Counted from the stretch's first letter, positions 17,057 through 26,826 are shown. The stretch is DNA of 64,000 nucleotides from Fodinicola feengrottensis (GCF_010993775.1 NZ_WOTO01000032.1:1-64000), one strand, 5' to 3'. Numbers and translations are program-made. Notes: generated by a model not told the origin, from the sequence alone.

Positions 17057-18126
17057 CAGGACGAGCGACCGCCAGCGAAATGCCGGTTGGCCCAGGAAAG
17101 CGCCTGGGCATACCAGTCCGTGCTGTTCAGGTGCAGGTTCACGTCGTGGCCGGAGTTCGCAAGTACATAGCTTTCCAGGCACGCGTCCGCTGGATAGAAC
17201 GGTTTTTCCTGCGCCTGCACGCGGGCGGAGGAGGAACAGTCCGAGCCGCCGAGGCCGCAGAAGATGATGTCCTTACCGCCGATGACCACCAATACTGGTA
17301 CGTGAATATTGGACGTCGTCCCGTTCACCAGCACCAGCGGGAAAGTTGCCAACTCGCCAGCCGTGAAGGTGTCTTTCGTCGCCTCGTCGGTAGCGACGAC
17401 CTGTGGGTCGGCGTTCGAAGCGTTGTAGAAGAAGCTCTTCCTGGTCCCGGGCTCGGTGGTGACAAAGCCCAGCGGCAGTTGGGTAAATCGGCCGGATGGG
17501 TCGATATTCGCGGGTTCGTTGAGATAGAGCGGGATCTGGGCGGCGCCGGTCGGCGCCAGTTTGTGCAAGATGCCGGTGTCGATCACGCCGTCCACATCGT
17601 GGAAGGTGGCGGCCTCGACCATGGCGGTGATCGATCCGTACGAATGGCCGACCGCGATGACCTTGTCGAACGCACCCAGCTGCGGGGATTTCAGCGCCCG
17701 GACGACCTGATGTGCCACGTACGCGTTGACGTCGGTGTTAATCAGGAGACTGTTCGGGCGTGAGCTTTGGCCGGTGGCGATCCGGTCGATGTCGAGGGTG
17801 GCATAGCCGGCCGGCACGGCATGCCGTACATACGAGTATCGGTCCGGATCATAGGGAAAATCCCAGTAGACGTGGTTGTACGTGCCGCCGGGCAGCAGCA
17901 GTTGGACGACGTCCGGGTGAGTTCCGGCCGGGCTGCAGAGCTCGCCGTAGACTTGGTAGTCGGCGGTTTGACCGGCGGCCAGCGAGACTGGAATGTGGAC
18001 GGCGCGGCAGTCGATGGCAGCGGGCGTGGGTGCGGCGGCGGCGGGGCCGGACAGGAACAGCGCCGCGCTCGCCACCAGTCCGGCGGCCAGCAGAGCACGC
18101 GTACGGCGGGCTACGAATGCAGCCAT
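17053..18126 (-). CDS. Secreted alpha/beta hydrolase
   Basis: 357 residues, intact. An N-terminal signal peptide (RRTRALLAAGLVASAALFLS, ending in an AAAA stretch) is followed by an alpha/beta-hydrolase domain. The nucleophile elbow is VGHSYGS, the acid is likely in VVIGGKDIIF and the catalytic His in NSGHDVNLH. YVRHAVPAGYATLDIDRIATG is typical of secreted actinobacterial hydrolases in this family. RBS GGAGG precedes the ATG at 18126. The stop overlaps by four bases the end of the convergent 16143 gene. Ester or polyester substrate cannot be told from sequence. Confidence 0.85.
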   Translation of the reverse strand: MAAFVARRTRALLAAGLVASAALFLSGPAAAAPTPAAIDCRAVHIPVSLAAGQTADYQVYGELCSPAGTHPDVVQLLLPGGTYNHVYWDFPYDPDRYSYVRHAVPAGYATLDIDRIATGQSSRPNSLLINTDVNAYVAHQVVRALKSPQLGAFDKVIAVGHSYGSITAMVEAATFHDVDGVIDTGILHKLAPTGAAQIPLYLNEPANIDPSGRFTQLPLGFVTTEPGTRKSFFYNASNADPQVVATDEATKDTFTAGELATFPLVLVNGTTSNIHVPVLVVIGGKDIIFCGLGGSDCSSSARVQAQEKPFYPADACLESYVLANSGHDVNLHLNSTDWYAQALSWANRHFAGGRSSC

Positions 18127-18233
18127 GGAAAGATACCTCCAGAATGACCCGGGAAAATAGCCAACAGAGACGAAAGTCGCCTCAAGCCATGTCATTCTGG
18201 GGCACTTCGCCGCCGCCGACAAGATCGAAACCG

Positions 18234-18933
18234 TCACCTCGCTTCGGTGACATTTGTCAGTTCTGGCTTCGGATGGGAATGCCTGCGGCGCAACAGAACA
18301 GTGAGTCCACAGCCGAATCCGATGGCGGCGGCGAAGAGATGGCCGAAGGTCGCGAAATCTGGCAGGAAAACCGCTCCAGTCGGCGCCGATCAGTGGCCAC
18401 GCGATCACCGCGGCGGCCGCGAAAGGGCGGAAAATTGGTCGTACCAGCAGGGCGCTGGTGGCGAGAACGGCCTGTGCGCCATAGCTGATCCCGAAATCGT
18501 ACGCGTGCCGGACGCTGTCCGGATATCCGCCGTGTGCGATGGCCAGCAAAATGACCGGTGCGGTCAGTAAAGTCCCGCCGACGTGCCCGGCGGCGAAGAG
18601 GCCGAAGGCGCGCGGGGCGCCGTAGCGGCGTTCCAGCCAGGGCAGGCACACGATAACGCCGGCGCCCAGTGTGATGAGCGTGCCAGCGAAGTCAAGCGAG
18701 TGGAAATCTGTCAGCATACCGTCGAAAAACAGCGCGCTGCCGACAAGTGAACCGATGGGATCGTGCTGCAGGTTACCCAGGTTGGTGCTCACTGCGAGCA
18801 GGAGCCGGCCGCGGGTCGGGGGTGTCAGAAACCAGTCGACCCACAAATGGGTAGCGAACAGCACAACGACATACGCGGTGGTGAAAGGGCTCCGCCGGGG
18901 ATAGCTGGCGAGGCCGCGGACGACGCGGAGCAC
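18234..18933 (-). CDS. Rhomboid-like membrane protein, one frameshift
   Basis: About 232 residues with six hydrophobic helices. It begins with PRRSPFTTAYVVVLFATHLW and contains STNLGNLQHDPIGSLVGSALF, LERRYGAPRAFGLFAAGHVG and a C-terminal LFAAAIGFGCGLTVLLRRR. This is the rhomboid-like family of actinobacteria. The usual GxSG serine motif is replaced by FGISYGAQAV, so proteolytic activity is uncertain. The frame changes at about 18366-18380, at a run of four A. It is read toward the hydrolase gene; the 107-bp gap makes an operon plausible. Confidence 0.78.
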
Positions 18934-18958
18934 CCGGAAGACATTAGCCGACCCCCCT

Positions 18959-18986
18959 TGTGGACTCTCAACGGCTATTCTATAGT
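18959..18986 (+). promoter_or_regulatory. Promoter of ArsR-rhodanese gene
   Basis: TTGTGG (18959-18964), 16-bp spacer, TATAGT (18981-18986), about 25 bases before the GTG start. GTTC-GTTA-GAAC overlaps the -10 downstream edge and is a possible ArsR operator. Confidence 0.55.
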
Positions 18987-19010
18987 TCGTTAGAACGGTA
19001 GGGAGTGATC

Positions 19011-19676
19011 GTGAGCGAGTTCGTCGAAGAGCCGGTCTACTACGCGCAGCTGGCGCGGGTCGGGAAGGCGCTGTCGTCGCCCGTACGGCTGCGCCTGCTC
19101 GACCTCCTTGACCAGGGCGAACGCAGCGTTGAGCAACTGGCTGACGATGCTGGGGTGGGGCTCAAGAACACCTCAGCCCAGCTTCAGCAGCTGCGCGCGG
19201 CGCACCTCATCGTGGCCCGCCGGGACGGCAACCGGGTGCTCTACCGGCTGGCGGACCGGGACGTGTCGACATTTTTGGGGCAGCTGCAGGATTTCGCCGC
19301 GCACCGGCTGGCGGACCTGCGGGACGCGGTCGGTGAGTTGCTCGAGGAGCCGGCCGAATGGGCGCCGGTCACCGCCGAGGAATTGCAGCGCCAACTCGAT
19401 AATCCGGCGGTGCTGGTGGTGGACGTGCGATCTGCCGCCGAATACGCCGCCGGCCATCTGCCGGGGGCAATCTCGGTCCCGGGCCGCCAGCTGCGTGACC
19501 GGCTCGACGACCTGCCGGTGGATCGCGAAATCGTCGCGTACTGCCAGGGACCCTACTGTGTCGCGTCGCCCCAGGCGGTGCGGCTTCTTCGCGAGCACGG
19601 CCGGCGGGCCCGCTCGCTGGCTGGCGGCGCCACCCGGTGGCGTCGTACCGGCCAACCTTTGGAAACATCCCTATAA
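19011..19676 (+). CDS. ArsR-family regulator fused to a rhodanese domain
   Basis: 221 residues, intact. Residues about 8-85 are an ArsR winged helix (SSPVRLRLLDLLDQGERSVE, then KNTSAQLQQLRAAHLIVARR and GNRVLYRLADRDV). Residues about 115-215 are a single rhodanese domain with VVDVRSAAEYAAGHLPGA and the active loop AYCQGPYC, where the first Cys is the persulfide-forming residue. Such fusions couple sulfur-transfer chemistry or sulfide sensing to transcription. No metal-binding CVC motif is seen in the HTH part. GTG with GGGAG ahead. The VOC protein follows after 11 bases and is probably cotranscribed. Confidence 0.88.
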   Translation: MSEFVEEPVYYAQLARVGKALSSPVRLRLLDLLDQGERSVEQLADDAGVGLKNTSAQLQQLRAAHLIVARRDGNRVLYRLADRDVSTFLGQLQDFAAHRLADLRDAVGELLEEPAEWAPVTAEELQRQLDNPAVLVVDVRSAAEYAAGHLPGAISVPGRQLRDRLDDLPVDREIVAYCQGPYCVASPQAVRLLREHGRRARSLAGGATRWRRTGQPLETSL

Positions 19677-19687
19677 GAGGAGGAAAA

Positions 19688-20074
19688 GTGCGAGTTATTG
19701 ATTTCGATCATCTGGTGCTGGTCGCCGCGGACGTGGAGCGATCGTTGGACTTCTATCTGAACAAGCTTGGTATGGAGCCGGAGCGAGTGGACGAGTGGCG
19801 GGCGGGGAAGGCGCCATTTCCATCCGTACGGGTGAGCCCGACGACGATCATCGACATCATCGCCGGCTCTCGCCAGGAGTCCAATGTGGACCATTTCTGC
19901 CTGGTAGTGGAACCGTTGGACTGGCACGAAGTAGTGGAGTCCGGAGTCTTCACCGTGGTGGACGGGCCGGGTACCCGGTTCGGTGCCCGTGGCCGGGCGC
20001 AGTCACTTTATGTTCAGGACCCGGACAAGAACACGATCGAGCTGCGGTATTACCCGCCAGCCAACCAGCACTGA
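19688..20074 (+). CDS. VOC/glyoxalase-fold protein
   Basis: 128 residues, intact. Classic vicinal-oxygen-chelate halves: FDHLVLVAADVERSLDFYLN at the start with metal His, SNVDHFCLVVEP in the middle, and SLYVQDPDKNTIELRYY at the end with metal Glu. AGAGGAGG lies just upstream of the GTG. In this setting (behind an ArsR-rhodanese regulator) it may handle a thiol adduct or a dioxygen substrate; the substrate is not predictable. Confidence 0.85.
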   Translation: MRVIDFDHLVLVAADVERSLDFYLNKLGMEPERVDEWRAGKAPFPSVRVSPTTIIDIIAGSRQESNVDHFCLVVEPLDWHEVVESGVFTVVDGPGTRFGARGRAQSLYVQDPDKNTIELRYYPPANQH

Positions 20075-20098
20075 GCGGTTTTGTCCCACGAATAGGCC

Positions 20099-20686
20099 TC
20101 ATTCGCGGCGGACCATCACTTCGAAATGGCCGGTTGGTGCGACGATCCCGTATGCGGAGAAATACTCGCGAGCAGACGCCGAGGCTGTGTGAGTGGTGAT
20201 GGGTTTGTCGCCGAGCACTCCCGCGGAGTGGAATCCGGTGCTGGTCAGGGCCAGGATGGCGGCGACTCGGTCGGTCCCGCCAACCACCTGACAGGTGATT
20301 TCCCGGATCGACTCCGACTGTCCGTCCTCGTTGAAATCGTGATCAGCGTAGGTCGGGTCCGGATCGCCAACCATCCGCGGCGCGGCCGCCAGTGCCAACT
20401 GGCTGCTGCTGCGTTTGGCCACTCCGTCAAGGAAATTCCAGTTGCCGGCGGCGCATGGCCCGATGGCGGGCAGCGCGATGGTGGCAGCAGGTTTTGTCAT
20501 CGGCGCCGACGGGTTCGCCGGTGGCTTTCGCTGATGCCGGCCAAGGGAGTGGCCGGCCACGAAAGCGCCACCGGCCAGCAGGACGACGGCGATGACGGCG
20601 GCCGCCCCGGTGATGGCACGGCGGGCCACGACATTCGCTTCGCCCATCGCTGTCGTGTTGGCGCGGTTGCCGTCGTTGCCTGTCAC
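20099..20686 (-). CDS. Membrane-anchored hypothetical protein
   Basis: 195 residues, intact, not recognised. One membrane helix near residues 24-45 (ITGAAAVIAVVLLAGGAFVA) with positively charged residues before it, then a Pro-rich linker and an extracytoplasmic domain. DHDFNEDGQSESI resembles a calcium-binding DxDxDG-like loop or an FG-GAP-type turn. A single pair of cysteines (GPCAAGNW, ITCQVVGG) could form a disulfide outside the cell. It lies 24 bases from the VOC stop, convergent. Confidence 0.65.
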   Translation of the reverse strand: MTGNDGNRANTTAMGEANVVARRAITGAAAVIAVVLLAGGAFVAGHSLGRHQRKPPANPSAPMTKPAATIALPAIGPCAAGNWNFLDGVAKRSSSQLALAAAPRMVGDPDPTYADHDFNEDGQSESIREITCQVVGGTDRVAAILALTSTGFHSAGVLGDKPITTHTASASAREYFSAYGIVAPTGHFEVMVRRE

Positions 20687-20743
20687 GTCATCAACCCTTT
20701 CATCGGCGTACTCCTGGGACGCCGATGGGGCCTGGTTTGGTTG

Positions 20744-21727
20744 TCAGCTGCCGCAGAGCAGGGCGGTGCCCAGTGGCGTACGGCTGTGCAGCATCGTGTT
20801 GCCGGCGCGTCGACTGACGATCAGTCCTGCGCGGCGCAGCACCGACGCGTGCTGGCTGGCCGAGCCGCGGCGAGCGAGATGCCGAGCCGGCGGGCCAACT
20901 CGCTGGTGCTGCAGCCGGTCTCGTCCAGATGTCGTAGGACCTCCCCGCGGGTGCTCCCGACCAGCCAGCGCGCGCGAGCGCGTCCTCGCCGCTCGGAACG
21001 CGCGCGTCCAACCCCGTCTCCTGCTCCACTGGGTAGACCAGCGTGGGCGGCAGGCTCGGATCCAGCAAAGTGACCGCATAGTGCCAGCAGAAAACGGACG
21101 GCACCAGCAGCAACCCCCGCGACCGCCGAGCTGGAGGTCCTGGTCCAGCGGATACTCCACTTCCAGCACGGGCGGCCGCCAGTGCGCCATCGGCACCAGC
21201 GACTCCAACAGGGCCTCGGCGCCGCCGTCCAGCAGAGCGCGCGCTCGTACGGCACGATCCGCGTCGACAAGCGCGTGCAGGCGCTGTGCGTACGGACCGA
21301 CTGCCGTGTGGTGATAGTGCGCCAGGGCGTCCGCGAGCTTGTCCAGGTTGTACTCGGTCGGAAGGTCGCGGCGCTGGTCCGGCGACCGGCTGGACGCCAG
21401 CAGCTCCAGCTCCTGCGAGACCTGGCCGCGGGGGGTCCGTACGACCGCGGAAACGGCGTCCGAGAACGAGCCGTTCGGGTCCGCGGGGGTGAGGAAGTCC
21501 GGGAAGTAGCCTGCCGTCGGTATCAGTGGCCTGAGCTGGCGCAACGCCTCGTACGACGGGTTGTTGGCGAGCCGGGAGCCGGTCCGCTGCCGCCAGTTCG
21601 CGAACGCCGGGCCACCCTGCCGCCCGCTCAGCATCTGCAGGCTGAGCACGGTCTCCCAGAGCTGGTGGGGCTGGCGCGCCACCCGCAGCCGACCGAGGTC
21701 TTCGCTGTCGAACCAGATGCGCAACAA
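20744..21727 (-). CDS. DUF5937/ArsR-like winged-helix regulator, about three frameshifts
   Basis: About 330 residues when read across frames. The N-terminal portion (RIWFDSEDLGRLRVARQPHQ, LWETVLSLQML, EYNLDKLADALAHYH) matches the large effector domain of DUF5937-type regulators. The middle reads LLLVPSVFCWHYAVTLLD in a second frame. The C-terminal winged helix is split between a third frame (TRGEVLRHLDETGCSTSELA) and the first (SQHASVLRRAGLIVSRRAG). Frame changes lie near 21110, 20955 and 20870. Family known only as predicted DNA-binding proteins. Confidence 0.78.
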   Translation of the reverse strand: MLRIWFDSEDLGRLRVARQPHQLWETVLSLQMLSGRQGGPAFANWRQRTGSRLANNPSYEALRQLRPLIPTAGYFPDFLTPADPNGSFSDAVSAVVRTPRGQVSQELELLASSRSPDQRRDLPTEYNLDKLADALAHYHHTAVGPYAQRLHALVDADRAVRARALLDGGAEALLESLVPMAHWRPPVLEVEYPLDQDLQLGGRGGCCWCRPFSAGTMRSLCWIRACRPRWSTQWSRRRGWTRAFRAARTRSRALAGREHPRGGPTTSGRDRLQHQRVGPPARHLARRGSASQHASVLRRAGLIVSRRAGNTMLHSRTPLGTALLCGS

Positions 21728-21852
21728 GCCGGTTCACCGCCTCCGGGCGTCAGCGCTGTTTCGGCCAGCGCTGAAAGATGCGGCGGATCCACCGCATCCA
21801 GCCTCATTCTGGACGAAGCGTGCTCACCCTGCAGGGAAATGGGGAGAAACTG

Positions 21853-22501
21853 ATGATGCGACGAATCACAGCGGCAGTGGCCGTGTTGATGGGGCTATGC
21901 CTGAGCCTTTTCGGCGCGAGTGCGGCATCCGCCTTCGCGATTACCCCGGCTGGAGTCCTGTCCGCCGCGCCCGCTGGCGCCACGACGCTTTCGTACACCT
22001 GGCAAGGACAGCAGACCTATTACTACTGCGGCCCCGGCTCGACCCGGATGGTGCTCAGCGCTCGGATGTCGCCGCCATCCCAGGACACCATCGCCGGTTG
22101 GGAAGGCACCACCCAGCAACGGGACCGACGACACGGCGAATGTCGTCTCGGCGCTCAACCATTTCCTCAACACTGGTTGGTACGAGCGAAAAGCAGTCAG
22201 CGACCCGCCCACCCAGGCCCAGCGTGACCTGCTCAAACAGGACATCGTTTACGACGTCGACCGGGGCTACGGACTGGTGGCGAACGTGGTCAGCGGCTGG
22301 CGGCCGCCGGGCTACCCGAGTGGCACTATTTACCATTACGTCGCGATTGTCGGCTACGCCGACGACGGCGACACCGCGGTGATCGGCGACCCAGCCGGCG
22401 GCGGCGCCGGTGGCGGGAGTTGGAGCAACGTGCCGCAGCAGTACTCGATCAGCACGTACGACCTCGGCACCTGGATCGGCGAGAAGGCGTACGCGGCTTA
22501 G
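21853..22501 (+). CDS. Secreted C39-like cysteine peptidase, one frameshift
   Basis: About 215 residues. Signal peptide MRRITAAVAVLMGLCLSLFG ending near ASAASA. The mature part has TYYYCGPGSTRMVLSA (catalytic Cys following the oxyanion Gln), then, after a frame change at about 22110-22122, ANVVSALNHFLNTGWY, YHYVAIVGYADDG with the catalytic His, and GDPAGG carrying the Asp/Asn. This is the C39_2-type papain-fold layout. ATG at 21853 has GGGGAGAAA before it. Exported peptidase, substrate unknown. Not linked to an ABC exporter here, so probably not a leader peptidase. Confidence 0.82.
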
Positions 22502-22533
22502 TTCGCAACGAAAACGCCACGGCGTCGACAGCA

Positions 22534-22575
22534 GCACAATGTCCCGCACTCGACATCGAGTGCGGGACATTGTGC
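22534..22575. repeat. 42-bp perfect palindrome, family A copy 1
   Basis: Arms of 20 bp (GCACAATGTCCCGCACTCGA, 22534-22553, and its complement 22556-22575) with a two-base centre. It follows the peptidase stop by 32 bases. The same sequence recurs at 37123-37170 and, degenerate, at about 53467-53525. The 22502-22846 gap contains no gene otherwise. Confidence 0.9.
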
Positions 22576-22846
22576 CGCTCTCAACGACCAAGGTGCGTCC
22601 AAGACTCCCATCGCGGCGGTCTGTCGACTGGACCACTATTCCTGAGACCTGACGAACGGTGGCTTCGGCCCCATCCAGCGACTGGCCGGATGCGGCCAGC
22701 GGCGGCTCGGCGAAGAGTCGTCGCGGGCCCGGTGAAGTCTGGGGAAAGTCTTGGTGCGAAACCGGCAGGGCGGGCGACGACCGGGCGGCGGTGCCCCTAC
22801 GGTGTGATTTGTCCGATTGTTTGGCTGTGCCCTCACTGGAGCCCAG

Positions 22847-24124
22847 ATGCGCGACAGCGCTCTCCCGGGACCGTCCCGGATCGCCCATTTCACTGACACC
22901 TGGCTGCCTCGCCGCGACGGGGTCGTCACCAGCCTGCAGACCCTGGACCGGCAGCTGCGCGCGGCCGGCCGGCAGAGCCTGGTCGTGGTGCCGCGGCACC
23001 GGGACGCCGTCGCCGAGCCCGGCCAGTCCCTGCACACCCTCCGATCGCTGCCGTGTGGCGTCGGTCAGCTGCGGCTCGCGCCGCTGCCCGGTCGCCGGCA
23101 CACCGACGCGATCGCCGGCTGGGAACCGGACCTGGTGCACGTCCACACGGTCGGGCCGATCGGCCTGCTCGGTGTCTATGCGGCTACCCGGCTGGGCGTG
23201 CCGCTGGTGCACACGTACCACACGGACTTGCACGCGTACGCCGATGCTTATCGGGTGCCGACGCGCGCGCTCCAGCTCGCTGTGGCGGCGTACCGGCGAC
23301 GGCTCGCTCCCGGCGGCCGGCGGCCGGCGATGCGTACGGTCGGAGACAACCCGCGGCGCGCTCTGGTGGACGAAGGTCTGCGGCTGCTTTTCGGCCAGTC
23401 CGATGCGGTGGTGCTGCCGACCCGCGCGATCCTGGACCGGGTCCGGCTGCCGGTGCCCGCCGATCGGCTGCACGTGCTGCCGACCGGGGTCGAGGGGCGG
23501 ACCGTACGGTCGTCGGAGGTGATGGCGTTCCGGCAGCGGCATGGGGTGTCGACTCGTGACCGGCTGGTGCTGTCCGTCGGACGGGTGACCGCCGAGAAGG
23601 GAATCGACCTGCTGCTACCGGCTTTCGCTCGGGTGCTGGCCGCCGAGCCGCGGGCTCGGCTGGTGCTGGTGGGGACGGTCTACGACCGCGAGGCACTGTC
23701 CGCCGCTTTGCGCGCCAGCGGCCTCGGCCGCCGGGTCGTCCTGGCCGGCGAGCTGGCCCCGCAGCGCGTCGCCGCCGCGTACGCTGCCGCCGTCCAGTCC
23801 GGGGGCGTCCTCGCCTTCGCATCGCGTACGGACACCCAGGGTTTGGTGTTGTCCGAGGCCGCTCACGCTGGCCTCCCATGCGTCATGGTGGACGCTGAGT
23901 TGCTGGCCGCCGGCCCGCTCGCCGGCGCGGCGCTGTGCGCTCCGGCGACGACTGCCGGTTTCGGTGCCGCGATCGAGCGGCTGCTGGCGAATCCGGTGCT
24001 GGCGGGCGCGTTGGCGGACCGGGCCCGCAGAGCGGTGCTTGCGCACACCCCGCAGGCCTATGTGACGTCCATGCTGTCGATCTATGCGGCCGCTGCTGGC
24101 GTACGCGATCGGATGGCCGCCTAA
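22847..24124 (+). CDS. GT4-family glycosyltransferase
   Basis: 425 residues, intact. GT-B fold. N-terminal domain: RIAHFTDTWLPRRDGVVTSL with the acceptor-side loop, DLVHVHTVGPIGLLG, VPLVHTYHTDLHAYA. C-terminal nucleotide-sugar domain: VLSVGRVTAEKGIDLLLPAF, RLVLVGT, and FASRTDTQGLVLSEAAHAGL carrying the E-x7-E motif. Resembles the enzymes that glycosylate phosphatidyl-inositol or diacylglycerol lipids. ATG at 22847 follows GGAG. Ends 48 bases before upp. Confidence 0.87.
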   Translation: MRDSALPGPSRIAHFTDTWLPRRDGVVTSLQTLDRQLRAAGRQSLVVVPRHRDAVAEPGQSLHTLRSLPCGVGQLRLAPLPGRRHTDAIAGWEPDLVHVHTVGPIGLLGVYAATRLGVPLVHTYHTDLHAYADAYRVPTRALQLAVAAYRRRLAPGGRRPAMRTVGDNPRRALVDEGLRLLFGQSDAVVLPTRAILDRVRLPVPADRLHVLPTGVEGRTVRSSEVMAFRQRHGVSTRDRLVLSVGRVTAEKGIDLLLPAFARVLAAEPRARLVLVGTVYDREALSAALRASGLGRRVVLAGELAPQRVAAAYAAAVQSGGVLAFASRTDTQGLVLSEAAHAGLPCVMVDAELLAAGPLAGAALCAPATTAGFGAAIERLLANPVLAGALADRARRAVLAHTPQAYVTSMLSIYAAAAGVRDRMAA

Positions 24125-24172
24125 GAGCAGTTCAGGCTGCCTGATGTGGGGGCAGCGAGGGCGTCGGATAGC

Positions 24173-24817
24173 GTGCGTGCTGTGGATGCTGCTTTGGACA
24201 CCCTCGTTGTGGATCACCCGCTGGCGGCCGCGCGGCTGACCACGATGCGGGACGCGCGGACGGATTCGGCGACCTTCCGAGCCGCGCTCGCTGAGTTGAC
24301 CGTCATGTTGGTCTACGAGGCCACCCGTACGCTGCCGGTCGACAAGTACCAGATCCACACGCCGGTGGCGCGTACGACCGGATACCGGCTGGCGAACCCG
24401 CCACTGCTGGTGCCGGTGTTGCGGGCGGGGCTGGGGATGGCGAACGCGGCGCTCGGGTTGTTGCCGGAGGCCGCGATGGGGTTCGTCGGGCTGGCGCGCG
24501 ACGAGAAGACCTTCGAACCGCGGGCATACATGGAGTCGCTGCCGGCCGACCTCACCGGCCGGCCAGTGTTCCTGCTGGACCCGATGGTCGCGACCGGCGG
24601 GTCCATAGAGCACGCCGTACGGCTGCTGACCACTCGCGGCGCCAGCGAGATCACGGTGATCTGCGCGCTGTCGGCCCCCGAGGCGCTCGCCGCGCTGGCC
24701 GAGGCGAAGCTGCCGATCCGGATCGTCACGGCGAGCGTGGACGAGCGGTTGAACGACTCGAAGTACATCGTGCCGGGCCTCGGCGACGCCGGCGACCGGC
24801 AGTTCGGCGCGGTCTAG
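24173..24817 (+). CDS. upp: Uracil phosphoribosyltransferase
   Basis: About 214 residues, intact. Converts uracil and PRPP into UMP. VDHPLAAARLTTMRDARTD is the N-terminal signature, VPVLRAGLGMANAAL the central loop, FLLDPMVATGGSI the PRPP-binding motif, and VPGLGDAGDRQFGA the C-terminal uracil-binding stretch. An earlier in-frame GTG at 24146 exists; 24173 gives the usual length. Next to the phosphomutase and PNP as in Mycobacterium. Confidence 0.93.
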   Translation: MRAVDAALDTLVVDHPLAAARLTTMRDARTDSATFRAALAELTVMLVYEATRTLPVDKYQIHTPVARTTGYRLANPPLLVPVLRAGLGMANAALGLLPEAAMGFVGLARDEKTFEPRAYMESLPADLTGRPVFLLDPMVATGGSIEHAVRLLTTRGASEITVICALSAPEALAALAEAKLPIRIVTASVDERLNDSKYIVPGLGDAGDRQFGAV

Positions 24818-25179
24818 ATGCGGCTACGGCTGTCGCTGGCTGTGGTGACGGCTTTGCTGCTGGCCGCCGGTTGTGCGGCGGCTGGCCCGCCGCACACCGT
24901 CAAACTTTCGGTCACCGCCAAGGAACCTGGCTCGGTCGGCGAGATCTCGTACCAGATCGGCGTCGGCGCGAGCGTCCAGAAAGTCACCGACGCGGACATT
25001 CCGTGGACCGTGACGATCAAGGACCCGCCCAACGGCGTCGCCCGGCTCTCGCTGACGGTCGCCAACCTGTCCGACCCGTCGATCATCGTCGCCGAAGCCA
25101 CCTTCACCTGCACGGCACTGTGGACGGCAAGGTCGTCGCCACCAGGACCGCACGTGAAACCGTCACCTGCGCCCACTGA
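24818..25179 (+). CDS. MmpS-like lipoprotein, one frameshift
   Basis: About 120 residues. Lipoprotein signal with lipobox LLLAAGC (Cys at about residue 19). The rest is a small beta domain: GSVGEISYQIGVG, DIPWTVTIKDPP, LTVANLSDPS, ATFTC, then after a frame change at about 25105-25120 TVDGKVVATRTARETVTC. This pattern and the two cysteines match the MmpS transport-accessory fold. The usual MmpL partner is absent. Starts one base after the upp stop. Confidence 0.75.
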
Positions 25180-25191
25180 CGTGGGCGTGCG

Positions 25192-26826
25192 TCAGAGGCC
25201 CAGGGCGGTGGCGATTTCGGTGCGCAGGGTTGCCAGTGACCGGTCGGCGCGGGGGCCGGCGTCGGGGGCGAAAGGTTCGACTGTTTCCAGGTAGGCCTTC
25301 AGTTTTGGCTCGGTGCCGGAAGGGCGGACGACGACGCGGACGCCTTCGGCTCGTACGGTCAGCACGTCCGCGCTGGGCAGTCGGTCGGTGATTTCGGTGA
25401 CCGGGCGGCCCAGCAGCGTTGACGGTGGGTTCGACCGCAGTCGGGCCATCATGGTGGCGATTTCGGCGACATCGGTGACGCGTACGGACAGTTGGTCGGT
25501 CCGGTGCAGGCCGTACGCCGCCGCCAACTCGTCCAGCCGGTCGGTCAGGGTCCGTCCGTCGGCCTTCAGTCGGGCGGCCAGGTCGGCGATCAGGACCGCG
25601 GCGGAGATGCCGTCTTGTCGCGGACGAGGTCGGGCGCGACGCAATAGCCGAGCGCTTCCTCATATCCATAAGCGAGTGGCACGCCGGTCTCATCGCCGCC
25701 CCGGACGATCCACTTGAAGCCGGTCAGCGTTTCCGCGTACGGCTGGCCTGCGGCCGCGGCGATCGACTGGAGCAGCTGCGACGACACCACGGTCGTCGCG
25801 TACGTGCCGGTCCGGCCGAGCCTGAGCAGATGGTCGGCGAGCAGTACGCCGACCTCGTCGCCGCGCAGGATCCGCCAACCGGCCGGCGTCGGCACCGCGA
25901 CGGCGCACCGGTCGGCGTCCGGGTCGTTGGCGATCGCGATATCCGCTCCGGTCCGCGCGGCCAGCGCCTGGACCAGGTCCATCGCGCCGGGTTCCTCCGG
26001 GTTGGGAAACGGGACGGTGCTGAAATCCGGATCCGGATGGTGCTGCTCGGGCACCGAGGCTGGCTCGGCGAAGCCGGCTTTTTTGAATACCCCCAACAAA
26101 GTCTCGGCGCCGACACCGTGCATCGCGGTGTACGCGACGGTGATGTCCTTTTGGTGCGGCCGGATCGACCAGCGCGGCGACGGCGTCCACATAGGACTCG
26201 ACGAGGGTGTCGTCGATGATTTCCCCGGCATCACCCAACGGCACGGCCGAGAGTGGGCCGACGGTCCGGATGGCGGCCTCGATGCCGGCGTCGACAGGAG
26301 GCACGATCTGCCCGCCGCGGCCGTCCTCGCCGCCCAAATAGACCTTGTAGCCGTTGTCCGCGGGGGGGGGATTGTGGCTGGCCGTGACCATCACCCCGGC
26401 GGCCGCGTCGAGCGCCCGCACCGCGTACGCGAGGACCGGTGTGGGCAGCCGCGTCCGCAACCGCAGTGCGCGCCGGCCGGCGCCGGTGAAGACGGCCACC
26501 GCCTCGTCGGCGAACTCCCGCGATCCGTGCCGTCCGTCGAACCCGACCACCACTGGCCCAGCCGGGCCAGCACTGTCCAAATAGGACACCAGGCCGCGGC
26601 TGGCGGCCCGTACGACCGCGCGGTTCATCCCGTTGGGCCCCGCTCGGAGGACTCCGCGCAGCCCGGCCGTACCGAAAGTCAGCGGCTGCGCGAACCGGTC
26701 GGCGAGCTCGGCCTCGCTGTCCGGCCACTGGTCAAGCAGAGCCTGCAGCTGCGCCTGGGTAGCCGGATCTGGGTCGTCGTCCCGCCACGCGGCGGCGGCC
26801 GCGCGCAGGTCAGTCTGCATTGCCAT
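25192..26826 (-). CDS. pmmB: Phosphohexomutase/phosphopentomutase-type enzyme, two frameshifts
   Basis: About 545 residues of the alpha-D-phosphohexomutase family. LTFGTAGLRGVLRAGPNGMN opens the domain. The phosphoserine loop is VMVTASHNPPPADNGYKVY. After a frame change at about 26150-26165 come AMHGVGAETLLGVF and the metal loop IANDPDADRCAVA. The sugar loop GYEEALGYCV follows. After a second change at about 25612-25625 the phosphate-binding RPSGTEPKLKAYLE closes the protein. The position next to deoD and upp is the same as pmmB in M. tuberculosis, where a deoxyribose/ribose-phosphate isomerising role fits nucleoside salvage. Confidence 0.88.

Noticed and set aside
17053..18933. 626-codon single ORF combining rhomboid-like and hydrolase
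   Set aside because: A frameshift within the rhomboid-like gene joins it through a non-coding stretch to the hydrolase gene, whose own RBS and signal peptide start at 18126. Two genes, not a fusion.
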